From NCBI GenBank assembly GCA_025655635.1, contig JAHXIM010000023.1:1-6855 (forward strand): DNA of 6,855 nt. The letters are read 5' to 3'. Source of the DNA: a gamma proteobacterium symbiont of Lucinoma myriamae (lineage in GTDB: Bacteria; Pseudomonadota; Gammaproteobacteria; GRL18). The notes beneath the pieces were generated by a model. The model did no database searches. It was given only the letters and a program-made list of their open reading frames with translations, and had not been told where the DNA came from. Both the position numbers and the translations under genes were made by a program. This document shows positions 1 to 6,739 of the stretch, piece by piece. Positions within the stretch are counted from its first letter, which is position 1, and each line of letters starts with the position of its first letter.

Positions 1-137
1 TCAAACTAAAAATCAGGCAAACCTCCATTCCTGATGAGCAGAGTATGTTCTATTTTGGATAAAACCTCACTCATCAAAGCGGAGAACAACCTAATTTTTT
101 TTTTGTTCATTTTGTAGTCAATTTGTAACATAAGTCT

Positions 138-205
138 ATAACCACACGCTTTCAGCATCTTACCCAAAGTTTATTCACAGACTTATCCACAGGCTCTGTG
201 AATAA
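138..205. promoter_or_regulatory. Cluster of DnaA-box-like 9-mers
   Basis: One perfect box, TTATCCACA, sits at 183-191. Two TTATTCACA boxes (fitting the relaxed consensus TTWTNCACA) are at 171-179 on the plus strand and 197-205 on the minus strand. Two weaker 7-of-9 matches lie at 160-168 (TTACCCAAA) and 138-146 (ATAACCACA). Starts at 160, 171 and 183 are 11-12 bp apart, about one helical turn, and the minus-strand box follows 14 bp later. The AT-rich tract at 91-135 lies directly to the left. The box matches are seen in the sequence. That DnaA binds here, and whether the site serves initiation, titration, reactivation or gene control, is inference. Confidence 0.6.
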
Positions 206-206
206 A
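170..206. repeat. 12-bp perfect inverted repeat around a DnaA box
   Basis: The arms are 170-181 (TTTATTCACAGA) and 195-206 (TCTGTGAATAAA), perfect reverse complements separated by 13 bp. The spacer contains the consensus DnaA box at 183-191. The arms themselves carry the two TTATTCACA boxes in opposite orientation. The repeat starts close after the stop of the minus-strand MOSC gene, so it could form a hairpin at the 3' end of that mRNA. The stem is AT-rich, the loop is long and no U tract follows, so a terminator role is weakly supported. Confidence 0.6.
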
Positions 207-211
207 TAGCT

Positions 212-1060
212 TCAATCAAATCTGGGCAATTCAGAGGGTTTAATAACGACAAGTTTATGGCCCACTTTTAGCTGATTATCATTCATATAATTTAATTTAT
301 GCAGTAGGTTCTGGCCAAAAAAGACTTTATTATTCATTTTTCGAAACTGAGACAATGTCTGTAAAGGCTCACGGCTTTCTTTTTCACCACTGCCTGGATT
401 AATCGTTGTGATCACACAACGAGAACAGGGCTTAACAGCATAAAATTCAATTTGCTCAATTTTAAAATGACCAAGGCCATCCTCAGCATAAGGTTCACAA
501 CCCGAAATAACGATATTGGGACGAAAGCGACTCATTGTTAAATCAATATCAACCCGGCTGTTTAAATCATCTAATGAAGCTTCACTAATGATCAGATTAG
601 GAAAGCCATCAGAAAAACTGGCAATATCATCAGCCAGAGAATAATCAGGATCAACCGGACGCAAACTTTTATCCGGCATATAAACCAGCTGGCAGTCTAC
701 ATCAAGAAATTCACTAAACCAATTATCAATGGCTCCATTAATATGATGTGCAATGATCTGATCATCCCAGCAAGTCACCTCAACTTCATCATATAGCTCT
801 ATCTGTGGATCCGGGTAGGGAATAATCAAAACAGGCATATCTGGTGCTCTGATGGCCAAACCAAAGTCGGATAGCTCAGGTTTGATTAAGGTCATTTTTG
901 GAAGTTGTCGCTGAGTGATAAAGCGATTTTCTTTATCAATCAGCATCCAGCGCCGATCATATTGAAAACCTCTCTTCTCCAATTGGACTGAATCTAACGA
1001 AATACCACTCATTGATTTGATTGGATATATCCAGAGTTGCGAAACAACAATGTCCGTCAT
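212..1060 (-). CDS. MOSC domain protein, YcbX/mARC-like, no ferredoxin tail
   Basis: This is a predicted molybdenum-cofactor protein of 282 residues. An N-terminal MOSC_N beta-barrel (about residues 5-125, opening with a W-x-YPIKS-type motif) precedes a MOSC domain (about 145-275). The hallmark segment is PCSRCVITTINPGSG near residues 211-225. Its second Cys (215) matches the family Cys that binds molybdenum, and an upstream RFRPNIV motif (178-184) is also typical. E. coli YcbX is about 369 residues and ends in a 2Fe-2S ferredoxin domain. This protein stops before it, so electrons should come from a separate protein. Family members reduce N-hydroxylated compounds such as 6-hydroxylaminopurine; that substrate is inferred here. 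I chose the ATG at 1060 because a GAAGG ribosome binding site sits 8 bases upstream. An in-frame ATG at 1090 would add ten residues but has no such site. Confidence 0.85.
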   Translation of the reverse strand: MTDIVVSQLWIYPIKSMSGISLDSVQLEKRGFQYDRRWMLIDKENRFITQRQLPKMTLIKPELSDFGLAIRAPDMPVLIIPYPDPQIELYDEVEVTCWDDQIIAHHINGAIDNWFSEFLDVDCQLVYMPDKSLRPVDPDYSLADDIASFSDGFPNLIISEASLDDLNSRVDIDLTMSRFRPNIVISGCEPYAEDGLGHFKIEQIEFYAVKPCSRCVITTINPGSGEKESREPLQTLSQFRKMNNKVFFGQNLLHKLNYMNDNQLKVGHKLVVIKPSELPRFD

Positions 1061-1221
1061 GATGCTTACCTTCAAGTATAATAGAGACATCTAAAATTTT
1101 ATTTAGACAATAAAGGATAACACCCGAACGATAATAAAGAAAAGGGACTGTAAAAAAATTTTTAATTATTCATCATCATTATTGTTAACAAGTTTGAGCT
1201 ATTTATTAGTTGATACTAAGG

Positions 1222-1250
1222 GTTACATATTTTTTTAATTTCCCTATAAT
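1222..1250 (+). promoter_or_regulatory. Sigma-70 promoter of the tRNA-Asp gene
   Basis: A perfect -10 box TATAAT lies at 1245-1250. A 4-of-6 -35 box, GTTACA, is at 1222-1227 with an ideal 17-bp spacer. The bases after the -10 box (ATGCACCAC) are fairly GC-rich, resembling the discriminator of stable-RNA promoters under stringent control. The expected start is near 1257, so the leader before the mature tRNA would be only about 6 nucleotides, to be removed by RNase P. Confidence 0.75.
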
Positions 1251-1262
1251 ATGCACCACTTC

Positions 1263-1339
1263 GGAGCGGTAGTTCAGCTGGTTAGAATACCTGCCTGTCA
1301 CGCAGGGGGTCGCGGGTTCGAGTCCCGTCCGTTCCGCCA
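1263..1339 (+). tRNA. tRNA-Asp (anticodon GTC)
   Basis: The 77-nt gene folds as a full cloverleaf. The acceptor arm GGAGCGG pairs with CCGTTCC, with one G-U pair. The D arm contains AGTTCAGCTGGTTAGAA. The anticodon stem CCTGC/GCAGG encloses loop CTGTCAC with anticodon GTC at 1297-1299, which reads the aspartate codons GAC and GAU. The T arm has GTTCGAGTC. The discriminator base is G and the 3' CCA is encoded in the gene. The sequence is almost the same as E. coli tRNA-Asp. It stands alone, with no rRNA or other tRNA next to it in this window. Confidence 0.98.
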
Positions 1340-1346
1340 TTTTTTT
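1340..1346 (+). terminator. T run directly after tRNA-Asp
   Basis: Seven T residues follow the encoded CCA at once, with more T-rich sequence up to 1380. The GC-rich T arm and acceptor stem followed by a U tract could act as a simple intrinsic terminator for the tRNA transcript. No separate hairpin is seen. If termination is leaky, transcription would continue into the phosphatase gene 62 bp further on. Confidence 0.4.
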
Positions 1347-1408
1347 CTTCATTTCCATTTGAATTTTCTTCTATTTACTCTTTATTACTAAACGGTAATA
1401 ATGACCTA

Positions 1409-2107
1409 ATGGCAATTAAATTACTCACTTTTGATTTAGATGATACTCTCTGGCCTTGTATGATCACCATCATGCGTACTGAAGAGCAACTGCACCAGTG
1501 GTTTATCAAACATCACCCCGGTATCTCCAGCCAATATTCAATTAAACAATTACGAAAAAAACGCCAGCAATTAGCTAAACAACATCAGCATATTGCCCAC
1601 GATTTAACAGCTCTGAGAAAAAAATCCTTTTTAGAGCTAGCAGTTGAAATGAACTATTCTCCCGAAAAAGAACAGCAGTTTATTCAGGATGCTTTTGAGC
1701 TTTATACTATAGAACGGAATAAAGTCAGTTTATATGACGATGTTATTCCCACTTTGGAACTCTTAAGTACGGATTTTCAATTGGGCGCAGTCACAAACGG
1801 TAATGCAGATATCTATCGAATTGGCCTTGGACATTTATTTAAATTTTCCTGGTCTGCTACAGATGCAGGACAACAAAAGCCACATCCCATTGTGTTTGAC
1901 TCATTAATGGATAAGTATAATCTGCAACCCAATGAGCTCATTCATATTGGCGATGATCCCATCTCAGATATAAAAGGAGCCCAGCAATCAGGGATTCGTG
2001 CTGTCTGGTTAAATCGCGACCATATACCCTGGCCAGAGGGACTTAATTCACCTTTCATAGAGATAAATCAATTAAATCAATTGCCAGCAATTATTAAGGC
2101 GCTATAA
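1409..2107 (+). CDS. HAD-family phosphatase, YigB-like
   Basis: This is a 232-residue haloacid dehalogenase-type hydrolase with all four core motifs. Motif I is DLDDT at residues 9-13 (nucleophile D9, acid/base D11). Motif II is T129 in AVTNGN. Motif III is K157 in QQKPHP. Motif IV is GDDPISD with D182, D183 and D187 for magnesium. An alpha-helical cap occupies about residues 18-105. The MRTEEQ...HHP segment in the cap and the TNGN motif resemble E. coli YigB, an FMN/ARPP phosphatase implicated in the dephosphorylation step of riboflavin synthesis. The fold is certain; the YigB-type substrate is inferred, since HAD enzymes are often promiscuous. No clear ribosome binding site precedes the ATG. 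A two-codon frame ATG ACC TAA (1401-1409) overlaps this start. No riboflavin gene is nearby. Confidence 0.88.
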   Translation: MAIKLLTFDLDDTLWPCMITIMRTEEQLHQWFIKHHPGISSQYSIKQLRKKRQQLAKQHQHIAHDLTALRKKSFLELAVEMNYSPEKEQQFIQDAFELYTIERNKVSLYDDVIPTLELLSTDFQLGAVTNGNADIYRIGLGHLFKFSWSATDAGQQKPHPIVFDSLMDKYNLQPNELIHIGDDPISDIKGAQQSGIRAVWLNRDHIPWPEGLNSPFIEINQLNQLPAIIKAL

Positions 2108-2108
2108 T
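2081..2108 (+). promoter_or_regulatory. Putative promoter for the membrane protein gene
   Basis: TTGCCA (2081-2086, 5 of 6) and TATAAT (2103-2108, 6 of 6) are separated by 16 bp. The -10 box overlaps the stop codon of the phosphatase gene. A start near 2115 would give a leader of about 37 nt before the ATG at 2152. The match is strong for sigma-70, but it lies inside coding sequence and has not been tested. It suggests the membrane protein gene can be expressed apart from the phosphatase. Confidence 0.5.
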
Positions 2109-2151
2109 CGAGGTAATAAATTTACAAAGATGAACAGAGACCGATGACTCG

Positions 2152-2574
2152 ATGGCTTATGTAATTACTTCCATAGCTAGTATTTTATTCCTTATTAGCC
2201 TGATGCTGCTGCTTTTTACTTCCACGATGAAGAAAATACTTTTTTTCTTCTTTGCACCACGCTGGATTAATGCCGTAATAGTCATACGTATGCTTATGGG
2301 ATTTATTATTATTGCGGCAGCCCCTTTTACCGGCTTCCCCAATATGATGCTGTTTTTAGGTATTGCTGTAATCTTTTTAGGCATGACCATGCCGTTTTTC
2401 TCTGAGGACACTCTTGATCAAATGGCATTATGGTGGCAAGCTCAATCTAATTGGATGTTACGACTCTATGCACTGATTTTTCTTCCTATATGGCTGTTCT
2501 TTATCTTCGCTTCACTGCCTGATTACACAATTTTGGAAGAAATTTTACAATATATCCTTCCTCATACCCATTAA
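2152..2574 (+). CDS. Small multi-pass membrane protein, function unknown
   Basis: I do not recognise the family of this 140-residue protein. It has about four hydrophobic segments: residues 3-23, 40-59, 62-82 and 102-122. K27, K28 and R37 lie between the first two, which points to that loop being cytoplasmic. A more polar stretch rich in aromatic residues (LWWQAQSNW, about 93-101) joins segments three and four. The C-terminus is short and ends in PHTH. There is no cysteine, catalytic motif or cleavable signal peptide to suggest a function. The ATG at 2152 is the only suitable start, because an in-frame stop lies at 2131. Its ribosome binding site is weak. It lies 44 bp after the phosphatase gene on the same strand and may be co-transcribed or use its own promoter. 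Even codon use and sound hydrophobic periodicity support a real gene. Confidence 0.75.
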   Translation: MAYVITSIASILFLISLMLLLFTSTMKKILFFFFAPRWINAVIVIRMLMGFIIIAAAPFTGFPNMMLFLGIAVIFLGMTMPFFSEDTLDQMALWWQAQSNWMLRLYALIFLPIWLFFIFASLPDYTILEEILQYILPHTH

Positions 2575-2590
2575 ATCACCTATTAAATCA
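2570..2590 (+). repeat. Short tandem direct repeat after the membrane protein gene
   Basis: ATTAAATCA occurs at 2570-2578 and again at 2582-2590, a period of 12 bp. The first copy overlaps the stop codon of the membrane protein gene. It could be a regulator half-site pair or simple AT-rich duplication. I see no factor consensus that fits. Confidence 0.3.
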
Positions 2591-2627
2591 GTAAGCAGAT
2601 ACCACTTTTTTCATACCCTTCTTGAGA

Positions 2628-2636
2628 TTATCCACA
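2628..2636 (+). promoter_or_regulatory. Consensus DnaA box upstream of metH
   Basis: TTATCCACA matches the strong DnaA box at all nine positions. It lies in the 129-bp spacer before metH, about 27 bp upstream of the promoter-like match at 2663-2691. It is a single site without neighbouring boxes. A 9-mer like this is expected by chance about 0.05 times in a window of this size over both strands. Binding and any effect on metH are inference. Confidence 0.4.
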
Positions 2637-2662
2637 GTTAGTCTCCAATAAGTGAAAAACCA

Positions 2663-2691
2663 TCTACAAGCCTTGCTATTCCTGCTAAAAT
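2663..2691 (+). promoter_or_regulatory. Weak candidate promoter for metH
   Basis: TCTACA (2663-2668, 4 of 6) and TAAAAT (2686-2691, 5 of 6) are 17 bp apart. A start near 2698 would leave 6 nt before the ATG at 2704 or 27 nt before the one at 2725, and so favours the second start. I see no cobalamin or SAM riboswitch, MetJ box (AGACGTCT) or MetR site (TGAA-N5-TTCA) in the spacer, so the usual enterobacterial controls are not evident. Confidence 0.3.
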
Positions 2692-2703
2692 AATCGTTTT
2701 GCT

Positions 2704-5700
2704 ATGAATATCTGGTCTGTCAATATGTCTGAAATTACATCATCACCTGCAAGCACTCAACAACATGTCAAAAGCAAGCGCTTTGCCCTGTTAAAATCAT
2801 TACTTAAAGAACGTATCCTGTTTCTGGATGGTGCCATGGGCACTATGATTCAGCAATATGAATTAGGTGAAGCAGATTATCGCGGTGAGCGCTTTAAAGA
2901 CTGGCCTTCGGATGTCAAAGGCAATAATGACCTGCTGTCTATTACCCAGCCGCAGATCATTAAGGCGATTCACAGTCAGTATCTTGAAGCTGGTGCAGAT
3001 ATTATTGAAACTAATACCTTTAGCTCAACCACCATCGCCATGGCTGACTATAGCATGGAGGATCTGGCTTACGAGTTAAATGTTGTGTCTGCTCAGGTTG
3101 CTCGTGAAGCCGCCGATGAAGTCAGCGAAAAAGACGGACAGCCACGCTTTGTTGCCGGGGTGCTTGGCCCCACTAACCGCACTGCCAGCATATCACCCGA
3201 TGTCAATGATCCCGGCTTTCGTAATGTCAGTTTTGATGAACTGGTTGATGCTTACTATGATGCCACCCGAGGTCTGGTCGATGGCGGTGCTGATATATTA
3301 TTAATCGAAACTATTTTTGATACTCTCAATGCCAAAGCCGCTATTTTTGCGGTTAAAAAATATTTTGACGATCATGCTATAGAATATCCCATCATGATCT
3401 CCGGTACGATTACCGACAAGTCCGGTCGTACCTTATCAGGCCAGACCACTGAAGCCTTTTATAATGCCTTAAACCATGCCGAGCCAATATCCATTGGTTT
3501 GAACTGTGCTCTAGGGGCCGGCGAGCTGCGTGCCTATGTTAAAGAGTTATCCACTATTGCCAGTTGTGCAGTCTCTGCCCACCCGAATGCCGGCCTGCCG
3601 AATGAGTTAGGCGGTTATGATGAATCCCCCGAACAAATGGCTGAACAGCTTGAAGAATGGGCGGAGTCTGGTTTTATCAATATCATTGGTGGTTGTTGCG
3701 GTACTTCACCGGATACCATTCGCGCCATAAAAGCAGCCATTGAAAAACATGCTCCACGCAGCATTCCTAAGACTGACAGACAATGCCGCCTTTCCGGACA
3801 GGAACCCTTTAATATCAATGACGATTCATTGTTTATCAATGTTGGTGAGCGAACTAATGTCACCGGTTCAGCCCGTTTTCTTCGTCTGATTAAAGAAGAA
3901 AATTATGAAGAAGCCATTTCAGTTGCCCAGCAGCAGGTTGAAAGCGGCGCACAAATAATTGACATCAATATGGATGAAGCCATGCTGGATGGTGCGGCTG
4001 CCATGACCCGCTTCCTAAATCTCATTGCCGCCGAGCCGGAGATTGCTAAAGTGCCTGTCATGGTGGACTCTTCCAAATGGGAAGTCATTGAAGCCGGTTT
4101 AAAATGTATCCAGGGCAAGGGCATTGTTAATTCCATCAGTTTGAAAGAAGGTGAAGAGAGCTTTATTCATCACGCCCGGCTGATACGACGCTACGGTGCT
4201 GCCGCCATTGTCATGGCCTTTGATGAAGATGGACAGGCAGATACACAGGCAAGAAAAATTGAGATCTGCAGCCGCTCTTATAAAATATTGACTGAGCAGG
4301 TCGGCTTTCCACCCGAAGACATTATCTTTGATCCGAATATTTTTGCTGTGGCAACTGGTATTGATGAACATAATAATTATGGTGTGGACTTTATTGAAGC
4401 CACCTGGGTTATTAAGCAGACACTGCCCTATGCCAAGGTCTCAGGGGGTGTATCAAATGTATCTTTCTCTTTTCGCGGCAATAATCCGGTTCGTGAAGCT
4501 ATTCATGCGGTCTTTTTATACCATGCTATTCAGGCGGGTATGGATATGGGTATTGTTAATGCTGGTCAGCTGGCTATCTATGATGATATTCCTGCAGAAC
4601 TGCGAGATAAAGTGGAAGATGTGGTTCTCAATCGCAACCAGAACGCAACTGATGCCTTGTTGGACATTGCAGAAACCTATCGCGGTGAAGCCATTGGCGG
4701 GAAAAATGTTCCCCAAAAAGATGACTCCTGGCGACAGCTGGATGTCGGCGCGCGTTTAAGTCATGCTCTGGTTAAAGGTATTACCGAATTTATTGATGAA
4801 GATACCGAAGAAGCCCGTCTTCAATTTGATGAGCCGATAGAGGTCATTGAAGGTCCGTTAATGGATGGCATGAATACTGTCGGTGATTTATTCGGCTGTG
4901 GTAAAATGTTTTTGCCACAGGTGGTTAAATCCGCCCGGGTGATGAAAAAAGCCGTGGCCTGGCTGATGCCTTACATTGATGCTCAAAAAGCAGAAGCAGC
5001 AAAAGACGGCAAGTCTGTCATCTCTAATAACGGCAAGATTTTAATGGCCACTGTTAAGGGTGATGTGCATGATATCGGCAAGAATATCGTTGGCGTAGTA
5101 CTGCAGTGCAACAACTTTGAAGTCATAGATATGGGCGTTATGGTGCCCGCAGAAGATATTCTTAAAAAAGCCAAAGAAGAAAATTGTGACATTATTGGTT
5201 TATCCGGTCTGATCACACCATCACTGGATGAAATGGTCCATATTGCCAAAGAAATGCAGCGCCAGGGTTTCAGTATTCCTATTATTTTAGGTGGTGCTAC
5301 AACATCCAGTATTCATACCGCAGTTAAAATTGAGCCCGAGTATGCTCATCCTGTAGTTCATGTGGCGGATGCATCACGTGCGGTGGGCGTTAGTCAGAGT
5401 CTGCTGTCGAATAAATTGAAAGATGATTTTGTAAAATCAGTCTCTGATGAATATCAGGCCATTCGTGATGCTCGAGCAAACAAAACCGGTAAAACCAACC
5501 AGATTACCATTGCTCAGGCAAGAGGAAACAAACTGCCGATTGACTGGTCTGATACCAATAAAGTCCCTCCTGTAAAACCTGCTTTTTCAGGTAGTAAGGT
5601 TTTCACTGATTACCCCTTAGCGTATTTAAAAGAATATATTGACTGGGGTCCCTTTTTCCAGACATGGGAACTCAAAGGCCGTTTTCCTGCCATTTTAGAC

Positions 5701-6486
5701 AATGAAAAATATGGTGAAGAGGCCCGTAAAGTATATCAGGATGCCACAAATATGCTGGATAAAATTATTAATGAGAAATGGCTTAAAGCTAATGCTATTA
5801 TTGGTTTTTATCCGGCTAATTGTATTAACGATGATGACGTGGAACTTTATCATGATGACACACGTACAGAAGTGTTAGAAACATTCCACTTCCTGCGTCA
5901 GCAAATGAAAAAGCCTCATGGTAAATACAATCAATGTCTGGCCGATAATATCGCGCCCAAAGATTCTGGTATCAAAGATTATATCGGCACTTTTGCTGTC
6001 ACTACAGGTATTGGTATTGAGACCAAACTGGCTGAATTTGAAAAAGATCATGATGATTATCAGTCAATCATGCTCAAAGCACTGGCCGACAGATTAGCCG
6101 AAGCCTTTGCCGAAAAAATGCATGAGCTGGTACGTAAAGAATACTGGGGCTATGCCAATGATGAAGCCTTAGATAATGAAGCACTGATAACAGAGAAATA
6201 TCAAGGTATTCGTCCGGCACCCGGCTATCCCGCCTGCCCTGATCATACAGAGAAAGCAACATTATGGGACTTGATGGACGTTAAAGAAAAGACAGGAATT
6301 GAACTCACCAGCAGTTATGCCATGATGCCCGCAGCAGCTGTCTCCGGCATGTATTTCTCTCATCCTCAGGCCCGCTATTTTGGCACCGGTAAAATCCATA
6401 AGGATCAGGTTGAAAACTATGCGCAACGTAAAGGCATATCAATAGAAGAAGCTGAACGCTGGTTATCACCTGTCTTAAGCTATTAG
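2704..6486 (+). CDS. metH: Cobalamin-dependent methionine synthase
   Basis: This cytoplasmic enzyme moves a methyl group from 5-methyltetrahydrofolate to homocysteine through cobalamin, giving methionine and tetrahydrofolate. All modules are present. The homocysteine domain (about residues 32-350) has zinc ligands C268, C331 and C332. The pterin domain (about 376-640) begins at FINVGERTNVTGS. The helical cap is at about 680-770. The cobalamin domain carries DVHDIG, with axial ligand H789, and LSGLITPS. The AdoMet reactivation domain (about 960-1260) has RPAPGYPACPDH near 1170-1181. At 1260 residues it is slightly longer than E. coli MetH (1227), mostly from an N-terminal extension. Neither the ATG at 2704 nor the in-frame ATG at 2725 has a good ribosome binding site. 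I list the longer form, but the shorter (MSEITSSP...) is equally plausible. The AdoMet domain implies a flavodoxin-type reductant encoded elsewhere. A strong hairpin follows the stop, so metH is probably transcribed alone. Confidence 0.98.
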   Translation: MNIWSVNMSEITSSPASTQQHVKSKRFALLKSLLKERILFLDGAMGTMIQQYELGEADYRGERFKDWPSDVKGNNDLLSITQPQIIKAIHSQYLEAGADIIETNTFSSTTIAMADYSMEDLAYELNVVSAQVAREAADEVSEKDGQPRFVAGVLGPTNRTASISPDVNDPGFRNVSFDELVDAYYDATRGLVDGGADILLIETIFDTLNAKAAIFAVKKYFDDHAIEYPIMISGTITDKSGRTLSGQTTEAFYNALNHAEPISIGLNCALGAGELRAYVKELSTIASCAVSAHPNAGLPNELGGYDESPEQMAEQLEEWAESGFINIIGGCCGTSPDTIRAIKAAIEKHAPRSIPKTDRQCRLSGQEPFNINDDSLFINVGERTNVTGSARFLRLIKEENYEEAISVAQQQVESGAQIIDINMDEAMLDGAAAMTRFLNLIAAEPEIAKVPVMVDSSKWEVIEAGLKCIQGKGIVNSISLKEGEESFIHHARLIRRYGAAAIVMAFDEDGQADTQARKIEICSRSYKILTEQVGFPPEDIIFDPNIFAVATGIDEHNNYGVDFIEATWVIKQTLPYAKVSGGVSNVSFSFRGNNPVREAIHAVFLYHAIQAGMDMGIVNAGQLAIYDDIPAELRDKVEDVVLNRNQNATDALLDIAETYRGEAIGGKNVPQKDDSWRQLDVGARLSHALVKGITEFIDEDTEEARLQFDEPIEVIEGPLMDGMNTVGDLFGCGKMFLPQVVKSARVMKKAVAWLMPYIDAQKAEAAKDGKSVISNNGKILMATVKGDVHDIGKNIVGVVLQCNNFEVIDMGVMVPAEDILKKAKEENCDIIGLSGLITPSLDEMVHIAKEMQRQGFSIPIILGGATTSSIHTAVKIEPEYAHPVVHVADASRAVGVSQSLLSNKLKDDFVKSVSDEYQAIRDARANKTGKTNQITIAQARGNKLPIDWSDTNKVPPVKPAFSGSKVFTDYPLAYLKEYIDWGPFFQTWELKGRFPAILDNEKYGEEARKVYQDATNMLDKIINEKWLKANAIIGFYPANCINDDDVELYHDDTRTEVLETFHFLRQQMKKPHGKYNQCLADNIAPKDSGIKDYIGTFAVTTGIGIETKLAEFEKDHDDYQSIMLKALADRLAEAFAEKMHELVRKEYWGYANDEALDNEALITEKYQGIRPAPGYPACPDHTEKATLWDLMDVKEKTGIELTSSYAMMPAAAVSGMYFSHPQARYFGTGKIHKDQVENYAQRKGISIEEAERWLSPVLSY

Positions 6487-6511
6487 GAACCAGTTTTTAA
6501 AAGTAACTATC

Positions 6512-6541
6512 AAAGACAGGCATTGAAAAATGCCTGTCTTT
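6512..6541 (+). terminator. Hairpin terminator after metH
   Basis: A perfect 13-bp stem (6512-6524 with 6529-6541, core GACAGGCA/TGCCTGTC) is closed by a GAAA tetraloop, a very stable RNA loop. It starts 25 bases after the metH stop. The U run is short because the three T residues lie in the stem and CCC follows, so it may act as a 3'-end stabilising hairpin as much as an intrinsic terminator. Confidence 0.75.
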
Positions 6542-6739
6542 CCCTGCCTATACATAATTCCTACATTCTTTCTGTAATATTCATGGTATTTTTGATCGAC
6601 GTTTGGGCGGCAGACGAGTGAGCAATTGCAGCAATTGTTTCAAGCTTGATAAACGTCAATCCGGTAGGCGTATGGAAGATAAGTGATTTTCCATCAGATT
6701 TACTATGGCAATGGATTGTGAGGATTGATTTTACAACTT

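Larger units (their letters stand above)
1..211. other. AT-rich intergenic region with DnaA-box cluster
   Basis: No convincing gene lies here. The longest ATG-started frame on the plus strand (34-117, 27 residues) has no ribosome binding site and runs through a T tract, so I do not call it. The stretch around 91-135 is very AT-rich and includes ten consecutive T at 95-104. The right third (138-205) holds a series of 9-mers matching or resembling the DnaA box, listed separately. The region lies just past the stop codon of the minus-strand MOSC gene. Whatever gene lies beyond the left edge is not visible. Confidence 0.6.

Noticed and set aside
34..117. 27-residue open frame on the plus strand
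   Set aside because: It has no ribosome binding site, runs through a T10 tract and overlaps the AT-rich tract beside the DnaA boxes. It is probably chance.
1081..1140. Promoter for the MOSC gene
   Set aside because: The -10-like TATTAT and TATACT motifs have no -35 partner at proper spacing, or lie too close to the ribosome binding site.
2062..2083. Repeat of AAATCAATT near the end of the phosphatase gene
   Set aside because: It is explained by the Asn-Gln-Leu-Asn-Gln-Leu coding sequence.
2157..2411. 84-codon open frame on the minus strand
   Set aside because: It is fully antisense to the membrane protein gene, and its residue make-up mirrors the hydrophobic codons on the other strand.
3547..3555. 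DnaA-box-like TTATCCACT inside metH
   Set aside because: It is 8 of 9, lies within conserved coding sequence (Leu-Ser-Thr codons) and has no neighbouring boxes.
4328..4759. 143-codon open frame on the plus strand inside metH
   Set aside because: It overlaps the conserved pterin-binding and linker part of MetH in another frame, and its translation has no recognisable features. It is a shadow of the real gene.
6601..6657. Integron attC-like site
   Set aside because: GTTTGGGC does not fit the GTTRRRY core, and no partner core lies at the other end.
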